A stretch of DNA of 64,000 nucleotides from CAVPMW01 sp963706515 (GTDB lineage Bacteria; Chloroflexota; Anaerolineae; Anaerolineales; UBA4823): positions 1-64,000 of the forward strand of contig CAVPMW010000022.1 of NCBI GenBank assembly GCA_963706515.1, in the 5' to 3' direction. Every line of letters begins with the position of its first letter. Position 1 is the stretch's first letter. Positions 8,962-18,977 of the stretch are shown piece after piece. The position numbers and the translations under genes were made by a program. The notes under the pieces are model-generated. The model was not told the origin of the DNA. It saw nothing but the letters and a program-made list of their open reading frames with translations, and ran no database searches.

Positions 8962-11900
8962 ATGACAAGCAAAATCTACAAGCTATTCATCCTGATCGCT
9001 GTCTTGAGCATTGCTCTGCCGGCCTCGATTGCAATGCCGGTGAGTAAAGTAAGCGCCGCTCCTCCGGTGCCAGTTACCTTCACCATCCTGCATACCAACG
9101 ATTTCCACGGTCAACTTGAGCCATCTAACGCAGACCCCAACAAAGCCAGCAATCCAGGCATGGCGCGCGCCGCAAATGTGGTAACCATGCTGCGTGCCGC
9201 GAAAGGCGCTGCGAACGTTTTACTGGTCGACGCCGGCGATGAGATGCAGGGCAGCCTGCTTTCAAACCTGGGCGATGGCACACCTACCGGAAAAGGTAAG
9301 CCGACCATCGACGTTTACAACGCGATGGGCTACAACGTGGCGACCTTCGGCAACCACGAGTTCGACTGGGGCCAGGTCAACCTGGCTGCCCGCACAACCG
9401 AGGCGACTTACCCATACGTGACCGCGAATATCGTCAAGAATGACACGGGGAACTGCGCCACCGCCGGCTGGACGACGCCGTCCTTCATCGATGGCGGGCC
9501 GTTCCAGGTTTTGACCGTCGGAACGGCGCCGAACCAGGTCAAGGTCGCCTTCATCGGCGTGACCACGACCGAGACCCCGATCATCACGGTTGCCACAGCC
9601 ACAGCCGGCTTGTGCTTCAAGGACCCGACTGGCATCGATCTTGCATTACTACGATGCGATGAAAGCAGCTGGCGCGGATGTGATCGTGGTGCTCAGCCAC
9701 CTGGGCTATACCGATGGCGGCTATGGCTATGGCATTCCGGTGATTGGCGACCAGACCCTGGCCGCGAATCTGAACACAGCCGGCAAGCCGGTCAACCTGA
9801 TCATCGGCGGGCACAGCCACACTTCGGTAGCTGCCCCTGGAACCAAGGTTGGCAATACTACCGTTGTCCAGGCCTCCTACAATGGACGCCGCGTCGGCGA
9901 GGCGGATATCACTGTTGGAACTGACGGGTCGGTAACAGTCAGCTGGAAGGTTCTCTACTGGAGAACACCAACTTGCGCCTGCGACCACTCCAGCCGCAAA
10001 CTGGAAACTATCCGTTGGTGGAGGCACTCCAGATTCCGATTTTGCCGACAGCACCAAGGATCCAGCGATCGACGCGCTCATCACGAGCTACGCCACCGAT
10101 CCAGACTATCTGGCGCTGGTCAACACCCCGGTCGGCTATTCCGCAGTGGACCTGCCGCGCAACGGCGGCACTGTCGACAACATGATGGGCACATTCATCG
10201 ATGACGCCATCTACAACTACCTGAACACCGATGGCGAGCCGACCAACGACATTGACATCTTCTTCAACAACGCCGGCGGCATCCGCACCGACTGGTGCTA
10301 CGACGGCACCGCTTGGGTCACACACCGGCTGCGTCAGCTGGCACCCATGCCCCAGGGCTGCTGACCTACGGCAACATGTTCACCATCCTGCCCTTCGGCA
10401 ACGCCACCGTGGTCGGCAAGATGACCGGCGCGCAGATCCTGGAAGTGCTCAACCAGGGCCCGCACGTCGTCAACGGCGTCATCCAGCCGGCGGGCCTCAA
10501 GTACAAGTACTTCACGTACACGGATGCCAACCCCGGCCCGCAGCCCTACGCCTGGGGCGCTTTCGACTACTGCGTGGTCAACAAGACCACACACGCTTGC
10601 GAGCCGCTGGACCTGAACAAGACCTACAGCGTCGGCACCAACGAGTTCCTGGCCCCGGCTGGCGGCGATGGCTACGGCGCCTTCAAGTACATGACCAACA
10701 TCACCTACTGGGGTGATATGCTCAATGCCGTCAATGCCTATGTCGCCGCGACTTACGGCACCCCGGCTACCGCCTATCAAGGGCCCGAATGGCGACGGCA
10801 CGCTGGACGGTCGCATCGCCCGCGATGGCACAGATGCCGGCGGCAGCATCGTCCCGCTCACCATCCTGCACCACAACGACTCGCACGGCAACCTGGCCAA
10901 GGGCACCTTCGTCGGCTACACCCAGCTGGCCACCCTGATCAAGCAGGAACGGCTGCACAACCCGACCCGCACCCTGCTGCTCGAACGGCGGCGACAACAT
11001 CCAGGGCGACGCGATGATGTACTACTTCAAGTCCGCCTGCTCCGGCTTCGCCGCCGATGGCACACCGCTGCCCAGCCAACTTGCAGACCAACCCGCTGAT
11101 GGCAGCGTTGAACTCCATGAACTACGATGCCATGACGCTGGGCAACCACGAGTTCAACTTCGGCAACGCAGGTCTTCACCGGCATCTTCAGGCAGGCCAC
11201 TCTTCCCGCTCCTGGGCGCCAACGTCACCGATACTGGCGCGTATGGCCTCAGCCAGGTGGGACCGGGTGGTCAGGGCGTCAAGCCATATCGTCGAAAAGA
11301 CTCTTGGATGGCATCAAGGTCGCCATCCTGGGCATCACCAACCACCGCGTGCCCAACTACGAGCTGCCCAGCAACATCCCGGGCCTGACCTTCACCAACC
11401 CGATCGCCACAGGCCAGCAGTACGCCCCCGATCTTCGGGCGACCAACGACGTGGTCATCGCCCTGACCCACATCGGCTTCACCGCCAATCCCAAGAGCGT
11501 CGAGGTCGACAACAACGTCGACACCAACTTGGCGGCGCAGGTGTCCGGCATCGATGCCATCATCGGCGCCCACAGCCACACCAACCCGGCCAGCCCCGAA
11601 GCCCCGTACAAGTACCTGCCGACCTATCGTCGGCGGCCCGGACAACACGCCGGTGCTCATCAACCAGGCCTACCGCTACAACAACACCCTGGGCGAGATC
11701 GTCCTCGGCCTGCGCGCCAAGGCGGGCGGCGGCTATGAAGTGGTCAGCCGCGCCGGGCAGTATCTCACGGTAACATCGACCACTGCTGGAAGACGCGGCC
11801 ACCAAGGCGATCGTCGATCCGTACGTTGCCCTGCTGACCACCTACAACAACACGGTCCTCGGCCAGACCACCGCGCCGATCGACACCACTGCAGGCCTTC

Positions 11901-13180
11901 ACGCAGGAGACCAACGGCGCCAACCTGCAGGCCGACGCCTCGGTCTACGAGCTGGCCACACACGGCATCACCGATGTCGACTTCCACCTGTCCGGCGCGA
12001 TGACCAACCAAGCAGCGCCAGCAATCGGATCACGTTCCCGGCAGCTACTCCGGCTGCACCCGTTCAAATGATGTCGCGACATGTTCACGCTGATGCCCTA
12101 CGAGAACTCGCTGGTTGCAATGAGCATGAACGGGCCGCAGCTCAAGGCGGTGCTGGAGCGCGCCTACCGCAACTACTACTACTACAAGTACGTGCCCGGC
12201 TACGGCGGCTACTCCTACTACACCACCTGCATGCTCGACACCAACTCAGGCAGCAAGATCACGTACAACGATCTGGCTGTTGACCCCTCAACCGCCGCCT
12301 TACGATCCGGCGACAAGCCATGTCGTCTCGCTGAAGTTCACCGACAAGCATGGAGCCGTTCAGGAAGTGGACTTCACCGACGCCAGCACATACTACAAGG
12401 TCTCGACGGTCAACTACCTGGCAGCCGGCTCGTGCAACTTCAACGACAGCGGCGTCAGCCTGTGGCCGCTGAACCAGATCGTCAACGACACGCAGTACTA
12501 CGTGCGCGATGCGGTGATCGACTATGCGACCCAGAAGGGCATCATTGAACCGAAGATCGAAGGTCGCTTGCAGTTCATCTATGACACCACGCCTCCGACG
12601 ATCACGATCAGCTCGCCGACCGCGACAGATTACACACATCCGTCGTTCCTGAAGCTTGGTTTCAGCGCTGTGGATGTCGGACCGGCTGGCTTGTACAAGG
12701 TCTGGGCTGACCTGGACGGCGTTCCGGTGACGAACGGGCAGAAGATTGACCTGTTCACTCTGGCGCTAGGCCCTCACACCCTGACGGTGTACGCCATCGA
12801 TAAAGCTTCGAACCAGTCAAGCCTCCCTGTGACTTTCAATGTCATCGCCACACCGCAAAGCCTGATGACTGGCCTCACACGGTTTTTCTGGGAAGGTAAG
12901 ATCGACAACCAGGGCGTGTTCAAAAGCTTGTATATAATGTTGGAACATGCCCAAAAAGCACTGATCAGAGGACTGCCCAAGGTTGCCATCAACTACTATA
13001 ACGCTTTCATCAATCGAGGTTCAGGCGCAGAGCGGCAAGCACATCACGCCCGAGGCTGCCGCAATCCTGATCGCCGACGCTCAGTGGGTCATCAATATGT
13101 TGCAAACCAACCCAAGCGGGGTGTCGGCTGTTCCGCCCCTGGTTTATCCGGTAGAGGTTTATCTGCCATTGATCAGGTAA
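8962..13180 (+). pseudogene. Secreted tandem 5'-nucleotidase/UDP-sugar hydrolase with Ig-like and FIMAH-like C-terminus, multiply frameshifted
   Basis: Start ATG 8962 follows GGAGGGG and encodes a signal peptide ending near SAA. Unit 1 has ILHTNDFHGQLEP, DAGDEMQG, FGNHEFDWG, IIGGHSHT and a 5'-nucleotidase C-terminal domain (FFNNAGGIR, MFTILPFGN). Unit 2 restarts near 10850 with ILHHNDSHG, TLGNHEFNFG, IIGAHSHT and MFTLMPYEN. An Ig-like domain (about 12580-12850) and a FIMAH-like helical tail follow, with the stop at 13180. An intact product would be about 1,400 residues. The frame runs 1,2,3,1,2,3 and so on, changing near 9645, 9958, 10320, 10345, 10785, 10985, 11072, 11172, 11192, 11288, 11303, 11625, 11780, 11891, 12008, 12078, 12290 and 13018; all but the one near 12078 look like one extra base. 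Each piece keeps conserved motifs. Confidence 0.8.
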
Positions 13181-13203
13181 GCAGGTAAGAAAAACTGTTC
13201 GTG

Positions 13204-13258
13204 AAACAGGGTGTTCGTGGGCGCCTGCCTGCGAATACCCTGTTTTCTTGTTTGTTTT
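13204..13258 (+). terminator. Intrinsic terminator after the nucleotidase gene
   Basis: Inverted repeat AAACAGGGT(GTTCG)...(CGAAT)ACCCTGTTT with arms 13204-13217 and 13232-13245, 14 pairs with one wobble, followed by a T-rich tail to about 13258. Confidence 0.85.
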
Positions 13259-13412
13259 AACAAATAAACGGGGGACGACGGAGCTAACAGTACTGTAGTT
13301 GTTTAAGATCAGTAACCTTTGGTATGCACCTGCGGATCATGACAGTATTAAACCTGGCACGAAAGTTGCATCATAATGAATATCCGCAATTGGCCCAAAT
13401 CTTGCAATATCC

Positions 13413-13441
13413 TTGACGCATACGATCGTTTGTGCTAATAT
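13413..13441 (+). promoter_or_regulatory. Sigma70-type promoter for the LysM lipoprotein gene
   Basis: TTGACG at 13413-13418, a 17-bp spacer, and TAATAT at 13436-13441. The predicted transcript would begin about 95 nt before the ATG at 13544. Confidence 0.7.
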
Positions 13442-13543
13442 CGTTGCAAATTCGGAAATATGTTCTGGTAATTCTTGTTGACGAAGCTGGCTGATCCGGT
13501 TGCCATTGGCGGGAATAATCTGCAAACTTGTGAGGAGAACGAG

Positions 13544-14308
13544 ATGAAGAACATGCGCTATACCGCAATTATTCTAACGGCGGTCGCACTGCTTTTTGGG
13601 CTTACAGCTTGCTATAGAGCCTTATCCTCAGGGCAGACGGTCACCCAACCGCAGCTGACCAATACAGTGGGTGTCCCGGGGACCAACGCAAACGCAGTCC
13701 CGACCAATGACATCATGGCTCAATTGGGCGCTTTCGCCACGCAAACCGCCATGGCTACCCAGGGACTGGTCCAACCGCAGCAGACCGGAGAGGCGGTCGG
13801 ACAAACTCCTGCTGCCGGGACACCGGTCGCAGCCGTTGCCACCCAGGCTGGTGGAGCTACCGAGGCTGCTGGAGCTACCCAACCCGCTCCGACCCAGCCA
13901 CCTGCCACCCAGCCGCCTGCTGCGCCCGCGGGACCCACAGCAACACTTCGACCTTACGCCACCCCAACCCCGGGGCGCCCGTCGAACTACACCATACAGA
14001 AGGGTGAGCACCCGTACTGTATTGCCCGGCGGTTCGATGTCAATCCCATTGAAATGCTCAATAAAAGCGGGCTCGGCGGAACTTCCCTTTATCCACCTGG
14101 AACCGTCTTGCATATCCCCCAATCGGGGTCCTTCCCAGGTGGGCGCTCGCTTAAATCCCACCCCGACACTTATACGGTCAGGCAAGGCGACACTTTGAAC
14201 TCGATCGCCTGCCTGTATGGGGACGTCGATCCGAACTCGATTGCGGCGGTCAATGGGCTGAACAATTCGTCCGACCTCAAACCCGGCCAGAACATCCAGA
14301 TTCCGTAA
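13544..14308 (+). CDS. Lipoprotein with two LysM domains
   Basis: A 254-residue exported protein. ATG 13544 follows GAGGAGAACG and gives a signal peptide with lipobox LTAC, so the mature protein is lipid-anchored. An A/Q/P/T-rich low-complexity linker runs to about residue 140. LysM 1 begins YTIQKGEHPYCIARRF; LysM 2 begins YTVRQGDTLNSIACLYG. LysM modules bind peptidoglycan or other GlcNAc polymers, so this is a cell-envelope attachment protein with no catalytic domain. The extra Cys in each LysM (YCIARR, SIACLY) could form disulfides. It has its own promoter and terminator. Confidence 0.85.
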   Translation: MKNMRYTAIILTAVALLFGLTACYRALSSGQTVTQPQLTNTVGVPGTNANAVPTNDIMAQLGAFATQTAMATQGLVQPQQTGEAVGQTPAAGTPVAAVATQAGGATEAAGATQPAPTQPPATQPPAAPAGPTATLRPYATPTPGRPSNYTIQKGEHPYCIARRFDVNPIEMLNKSGLGGTSLYPPGTVLHIPQSGSFPGGRSLKSHPDTYTVRQGDTLNSIACLYGDVDPNSIAAVNGLNNSSDLKPGQNIQIP

Positions 14309-14385
14309 TTATTGAGCTGACGAGCCGGGTGACGTGCGCCTGAGCGGAGTATCGATCCCGGATATTGATCGATCGTAATTGTAGC

Positions 14386-14427
14386 CAGGAGTAGCTGAAT
14401 GAAAGTTTCAGGCTACTCCTGATGTTT
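14386..14427 (+). terminator. Probable terminator between LysM and NUDIX genes
   Basis: Arms CAGGAGTAGCTGAA (14386-14399) and TTCAGGCTACTCCTG (14407-14421) pair with one bulged base; GATGTTTT follows. It lies just upstream of the NUDIX ribosome-binding site, so it could also act as a leader structure for that gene. Confidence 0.65.
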
Positions 14428-14448
14428 TAAATGTTTCGAGGAGGCAAG

Positions 14449-14976
14449 ATGGTTTTCGAAGTGGTAAATTCTACCCAGGTTTATAAGGGCAAGGTATTCA
14501 ACGTGCGCCAGGACCAGGTGCGCATGCCTGCAGGGAAAATCGTGAGTCTGGATATAGTCGATCACAACGGCGCAGTTGCTGTGGTACCGGTCGACGAGCT
14601 GGGACAGATCTGGTTTATCCGCCAGTACCGTTACGCCGCCGGGCAAGAGCTGCTCGAGCTGCCAGCAGGCGTTCTCGAGGAGGGCGAATCGCCCGATGAG
14701 GCGGCAGGGCGGGAGATCCGGGAAGAAATTGGCATGGCTGCCGGTGAATTAAAACGGGTCGGCGGCTATTTTTTGGCTCCCGGTTATTCGACAGAATACC
14801 TGCACGTCTTCTTGGCCAGGCAGCTGTCACCCAGCCCGCTTCCCCAGGATGAGGATGAGCTGATCGTCGTTGAAAAGGTACCGGTTGAGAAAGCCTACAA
14901 GATGGCGCAAAGCGGCCAGCTCAGCGACTCCAAATCTTTGGCAGCGCTGCTCCTGGTTCAGGCGCACCTGCGCTAA
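14449..14976 (+). CDS. NUDIX hydrolase, ADP-ribose pyrophosphatase type
   Basis: A 175-residue protein with a full Nudix box: GVLEEGESPDEAAGREIREEIG follows the Gx5Ex7REUxEExGU pattern. The preceding FIRQYRYAAGQELLELPAG segment is typical of ADP-ribose diphosphatases (NudF branch), which cleave ADP-ribose to AMP and ribose 5-phosphate. ATG 14449 is chosen because CGAGGAGGCAAG lies directly upstream; an earlier ATG at 14431 overlaps that site. It converges with the YgiT-type gene. Confidence 0.85.
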   Translation: MVFEVVNSTQVYKGKVFNVRQDQVRMPAGKIVSLDIVDHNGAVAVVPVDELGQIWFIRQYRYAAGQELLELPAGVLEEGESPDEAAGREIREEIGMAAGELKRVGGYFLAPGYSTEYLHVFLARQLSPSPLPQDEDELIVVEKVPVEKAYKMAQSGQLSDSKSLAALLLVQAHLR

Positions 14977-14994
14977 AATAAGCTGGGGTAATTG

Positions 14995-15288
14995 TTAGAG
15001 CTGGGTTTGGTTTCGCGGAGGGGAGATGCCCGGTTTCCGGCGGTTGGAAAGTTTGCGCCCGGCTTCGGGATTGAGCAACGTGTTCAGCCAAAGGACGGCG
15101 CGTTCATCGTATTCCCGACGCCCGCATACATCACACACCCAGGAGGGGAAGTTTGGCACTGTGATCAGCTCTGTGTTGAGCCAGGTGAAGTAAGTCAGAT
15201 ACTGCAGGCGCAGCACACCTGTCTGGCACTCAGGGCACAGGGCCAGCATTTTTTTAGGGGGTTCCTCAGGCTTCTGCTCTTCACTCAT
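14995..15288 (-). CDS. YgiT-type zinc finger protein
   Basis: A 97-residue protein with two CxxC pairs, LCPECQTG near residue 18 and CDVCGRREYDE near residue 52. This is the YgiT/MqsA N-terminal zinc-finger layout, with RREYDERAV directly after the second pair. No HTH domain follows, so it is not a full MqsA antitoxin and no toxin partner is adjacent. The C-terminal tail is basic and poorly structured. Function unknown. Confidence 0.65.
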   Translation of the reverse strand: MSEEQKPEEPPKKMLALCPECQTGVLRLQYLTYFTWLNTELITVPNFPSWVCDVCGRREYDERAVLWLNTLLNPEAGRKLSNRRKPGISPPRNQTQL

Positions 15289-15327
15289 GCTGCTATTCCC
15301 ACACCGGCGCTCAGTCTAGCTAAGAAC

Positions 15328-15412
15328 CTGTCCGAAAATACGAAGGGTTCCGATTTTGTGGTGTGTGCGGCCGCCACACACAAAATCGGTTCTCCCATCC
15401 ATTTTCAGATAG
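15328..15412. repeat. REP-like palindromic repeat, copy 1
   Basis: Outer inverted arms CTGTCCGAAAAT (15328-15339) and ATTTTCAGATAG (15401-15412) enclose an inner hairpin with CCGATTTTGTGG and CACAAAATCGG arms. The same element recurs at 29147-29238, and a deleted copy is at 52027-52072. The inner right arm here is slightly shortened. It lies between the YgiT and lepB genes. Confidence 0.8.
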
Positions 15413-15576
15413 ATACTAAATATATCCTGTATTGAATATCATTATAAACGATTCCAACTGCGCTGCCCTGCAGCATACCAAAATTATCATTACCCATAGC
15501 AATTTCGTTAGCCCAACCCCAGGCAGCTTGATGCAACAGTCGTGGAGCCCTGCTCGCCGGATGGGAAACTGATAGA

Positions 15577-16179
15577 TTATTGGGCGGCGATGCGCGCTCC
15601 AGGGGTGGCAACCGCACCCCATTCTTCTGGAGGCCAGTACACGAATAAAGCTTTTCCGACAACGTTCTCCATAGGCACTGGTCCCCAATTATGGGAATCG
15701 GAAGAGTTGTTCCGGTTATCGCCGAGCACGAACAGCGAATCTTCAGGAACAACCCACTCGCTGTTATATTTGGGAGCTGCTGCGATATACGGCTCCTTGA
15801 TGCGCACCCCATTGACCAATACCTGCCCACTCGTGATCTGAATCCGGTCGCCAGGTACACCGATCACCCGCTTGATGTATTCCTGGCGAGGATCCCGCGG
15901 GTAGTGGAATACAATAACATCCCCCAGATGCGGAGAGCTTAATTTATAGGCCAGCTTATTTACGATGACGAATTCGCCATTCTTCAAGGAGGGGATCATA
16001 CTGAAACCGTCTACCCGGATGCGGGCAGTGATCGTATTGATAATGAGAAAGAGCGCTACCGAGATGACCAGCGTCTCGAGGATATCCAGCGCCCCATGGA
16101 TCCAGCGATTCTTCTGCTCGGCGGGTTGGAATGGTTCGCCGGATCCTTCTGAACCTGTGTTTTCGATATTTCCTTCCAT
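15577..16179 (-). CDS. lepB: Signal peptidase I
   Basis: A 200-residue inner-membrane protease with one N-terminal transmembrane segment (about residues 33-52). Catalytic Ser60 lies in VDGFSMIPSL and Lys103 in EYIKRVIGVPGD; the box LGDNRNNSSDSHNWGPVP is present. It removes signal peptides from exported proteins on the outer face of the membrane, and the window encodes several candidates. It is the last gene of the coaE-cdaA-cdaR-der-lepB unit, 63 bp after der. Confidence 0.93.
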   Translation of the reverse strand: MEGNIENTGSEGSGEPFQPAEQKNRWIHGALDILETLVISVALFLIINTITARIRVDGFSMIPSLKNGEFVIVNKLAYKLSSPHLGDVIVFHYPRDPRQEYIKRVIGVPGDRIQITSGQVLVNGVRIKEPYIAAAPKYNSEWVVPEDSLFVLGDNRNNSSDSHNWGPVPMENVVGKALFVYWPPEEWGAVATPGARIAAQ

Positions 16180-16242
16180 AATGGGAGGATTATAAATCGG
16201 GCGATGGGCAGGGACAAGAGCGGCAAAATTAGAATATGCTTA

Positions 16243-17616
16243 TCATCGCCGCGCCCGCATGACGAGGCGGACCGGTGTTCCCGTAAATGGATAGGCCTCC
16301 CTCAAGCGGTTCTCGAGGTAGCGCCGGTAGGTAAAATGAGTCAGCTGAGGGTCGTTTACGTAGAGCAGAAAAGTAGGCGGATCACTGCGCACCTGGGTTG
16401 CATAGTAAATCCGAAGCTGGCGTCCGGCGTGCGAGGGAGCAGGATGCTCGTCCTGCGCCTTATGCAGGATTTGGTTCAGCTCCGAGGTCGATAATCTTAC
16501 CAGCCGCTCCTCCTGAACCTGCAGGGCAAGGGGTAATACCTGGTCCACTCGCTGACCGTGAAGAGCCGAAATAAATAGGGCCGGTACATAATCCATGAAA
16601 TTCAACTCACGCCGCACGTGCTTGATAAAGTCCGGCATGGTATGCGTATCTTTAGTGATCGTGTCCCATTTGTTGACAATTACTACAACGCTCTTCCACA
16701 CATCCAGGATCATCCCGGCAATGTGGGCGTCCTGAGCGGTCACCCCGGCAGCCGCGTCAACCAGAAGTAAGGCGACATCGCAGCGTTCGATGGCTTGCAG
16801 CGAGCGCAGGACGCTGTATTTTTCCACGCCTGGGACGATATGCCCGCGCCGGCGGATCCCGGCTGTGTCAATCAGGGTAATCGGGATGCCCTCGTATTCC
16901 ATGCGGGTATCGATCGCATCCCGGGTTGTTCCCGCGATAGGGCTGACGATCACTCGCTCTTCTCCGAGCAGCCTGTTCAGCAGGCTGGATTTGCCGACGT
17001 TCGGTCGCCCGACGATGGCAATCTTGACCGTTTCTTCTTCGCTCTCCTCGCCTTTATTTTCAAAGCAGGCGATCAATGCATCCAGAAGATCACCGGTCCC
17101 CGTCCCGTGCAGGGCAGAGATCGGGTATGGATCGCCCAGACCGAGCTCATAGAACTGGAGGGCTTGCTGGCGGCGAGCTTCGCTGTCGGCTTTATTGACC
17201 ACCAGAAGGATGGGAGGCCAGGGTTTGCCCTCCTTTTCCTTCTGATGCTGGCGCAGTATTTGGGAAACTTCCTGATCTGCAGGGGTAACTCCGCTCTCTG
17301 CATCCGTGACCAGCAGCACGGCATCCGCCTCCTCTACCGCGATCTCGGCTTGTTGGCGGATTTCCCGGATATATTCAGCGGATCCGACCGAAAGTGCGGC
17401 ACGTCTGGATCCGGGTCCGATTTGGCTGGGATCGATGCCGCCGGTATCGATTAGATCGAAAGGCACCCCCGACCACTCCGCTTCAGCGACCAGGCGATCA
17501 CGAGTAGTCCCGGGTACTTCATCCACCACCGCCAGGCGCTCTTCGACCAGGCGGTTGAATAAAGTACTCTTGCCAACGTTGGGTCTGCCGACCAACGCGA
17601 CCACTGGTTTAGTCAT
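16243..17616 (-). CDS. der: Ribosome assembly GTPase Der (EngA)
   Basis: A 457-residue protein with two GTPase domains and a C-terminal KH-like domain. P-loops are GRPNVGKSTLF (residues 10-20) and GRPNVGKSSLL (about 205). DTGG and DTAGI switch motifs and NKAD/NKWD specificity motifs are present in the two domains. Der acts in 50S subunit maturation. Its start is 11 bp after the YbbR-type gene. Confidence 0.95.
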   Translation of the reverse strand: MTKPVVALVGRPNVGKSTLFNRLVEERLAVVDEVPGTTRDRLVAEAEWSGVPFDLIDTGGIDPSQIGPGSRRAALSVGSAEYIREIRQQAEIAVEEADAVLLVTDAESGVTPADQEVSQILRQHQKEKEGKPWPPILLVVNKADSEARRQQALQFYELGLGDPYPISALHGTGTGDLLDALIACFENKGEESEEETVKIAIVGRPNVGKSSLLNRLLGEERVIVSPIAGTTRDAIDTRMEYEGIPITLIDTAGIRRRGHIVPGVEKYSVLRSLQAIERCDVALLLVDAAAGVTAQDAHIAGMILDVWKSVVVIVNKWDTITKDTHTMPDFIKHVRRELNFMDYVPALFISALHGQRVDQVLPLALQVQEERLVRLSTSELNQILHKAQDEHPAPSHAGRQLRIYYATQVRSDPPTFLLYVNDPQLTHFTYRRYLENRLREAYPFTGTPVRLVMRARR

Positions 17617-17627
17617 GTGTGCGCCTC

Positions 17628-18977
17628 TCAGGGCTGCTTGGGGGTCGGCGTTACGGTAGGGACCCTGGTCGGGATTCGAGTTGGGGTCCGAGTCGTAGTC
17701 GGCACCAGGGGTGTGGCAGTCGCAGTAAAGCGGCTGGTCGGAGTTGGGGTGGGCGCTTGTTTGATAATTACCTCGACCGTTTCTGGAAGGATTGAAGTAA
17801 CGACCACTTCGTTCGGGACTAAATCGACTACCGGAGTGATCTGGTAGACGCCCACGTCCAGCCCGGTAATATCGACGATTACCCTGAAGCTGTCTGGCGA
17901 GAGGGTGTCGAGGACTGGGATAGGGCCGCTCACGATCAGATCGACCAGTTTAGGCGAAATTTCTGCTTGCAGCTCGGGAGGCAGGCCGACCGCTTCGACC
18001 GGCGCAGTGATCGTCAGATTACCTTCTATGGCTGCCACGCCCACCTGGACCAGCACACTTTGCTCGCCTACCAGGGTGATCCCCTTGGGCAGGTTCAGCT
18101 CCATGCGGATCTCAATATCGTCGGTCAGACCGTTTAAATTGAGCGGCAGCGTCTCTACATAGCCAGGGAGCTCGTTCACCAGGAGCGGATTTGTCGAAAA
18201 AACGGTAACTGTCGGAGGCGTTACCGATATCTGGGTCAGCCGATAGCCTGGTGCTAACTGTCCGCTGGTTACGACTTTGACCACTACCGTGCGATAACCG
18301 CCTAACACATTGATTGGCTGAGTAACGTGGACCTGCCTGGGTGATATCGTCAGGTCTTGGACCGGGTTCCCATTGATGTCGACTGCACTGATGTTTACGT
18401 TGCTCTGGATCGTCTCGCTGGCGCCGGAGATATCCAGGGCGGCAACCACCTGCTTGACTTTCTTCACCTGAGATTCGCGCCCGGTAACCGTCACTTCGCG
18501 AGGCTCTACCTGCAGGTCACCTTTGCTGTAGCCGATCGACGGGTCGCCGGTTACAGCAAATTCCACCGGCATGCTCTCGGTCACCAGCTTTTCGAGGGAA
18601 ACTTCGAGAGATGAAGGGTCAACGCGCACCAGGCGCACCGGGCTGGCGTCGATTTTGACCTTGGTCAAGACCTGGTGGGTTCCGCTCGTCATGCCAGTAA
18701 TGTCGATCCAGGCTTGAAGGGCGGCGCTGTTGTTCGTGATGCTGTCCAGGACCGAGCGCGGCGCGACGAGGGTCACTCCAATCTGGCCCGGGATGTCGCC
18801 GGTAGAAACCAGGTCGTCCGCCTGTCCCACAACTTCAAGGTTGCGGATGAATGTGCGCTCTTCGTTCGGGTTCGAGGTGAGCACCGCGGAGATCCAAACT
18901 ACCACTGCCAGCAGCAGCGCCAGCAGCATAGAGGACAGGTTCCGGCCCAGCCAGTGGAAAAAGTTTACGAACATCAA
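17628..18977 (-). CDS. cdaR: YbbR-domain protein, CdaA regulator type
   Basis: A 449-residue protein with one N-terminal membrane segment (about residues 12-34) followed by several YbbR repeats of about 80-90 residues, each with V.V...PP.V.V type strands, and a T/P-rich tail. CdaR binds and modulates the membrane diadenylate cyclase CdaA. The gene overlaps the end of cdaA by 4 bp, the usual translational coupling of this pair. Confidence 0.88.
   Translation of the reverse strand: MMFVNFFHWLGRNLSSMLLALLLAVVVWISAVLTSNPNEERTFIRNLEVVGQADDLVSTGDIPGQIGVTLVAPRSVLDSITNNSAALQAWIDITGMTSGTHQVLTKVKIDASPVRLVRVDPSSLEVSLEKLVTESMPVEFAVTGDPSIGYSKGDLQVEPREVTVTGRESQVKKVKQVVAALDISGASETIQSNVNISAVDINGNPVQDLTISPRQVHVTQPINVLGGYRTVVVKVVTSGQLAPGYRLTQISVTPPTVTVFSTNPLLVNELPGYVETLPLNLNGLTDDIEIRMELNLPKGITLVGEQSVLVQVGVAAIEGNLTITAPVEAVGLPPELQAEISPKLVDLIVSGPIPVLDTLSPDSFRVIVDITGLDVGVYQITPVVDLVPNEVVVTSILPETVEVIIKQAPTPTPTSRFTATATPLVPTTTRTPTRIPTRVPTVTPTPKQP

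Noticed and set aside
8962..13180. Programmed +1 ribosomal frameshifting to read the nucleotidase gene
   Set aside because: About 18 sites with no shared slippery sequence or stop codon; sequence error or recent inactivation is simpler.
14995..15288. MqsA-type antitoxin
   Set aside because: Only the zinc finger half is present, with no HTH domain and no toxin gene beside it.
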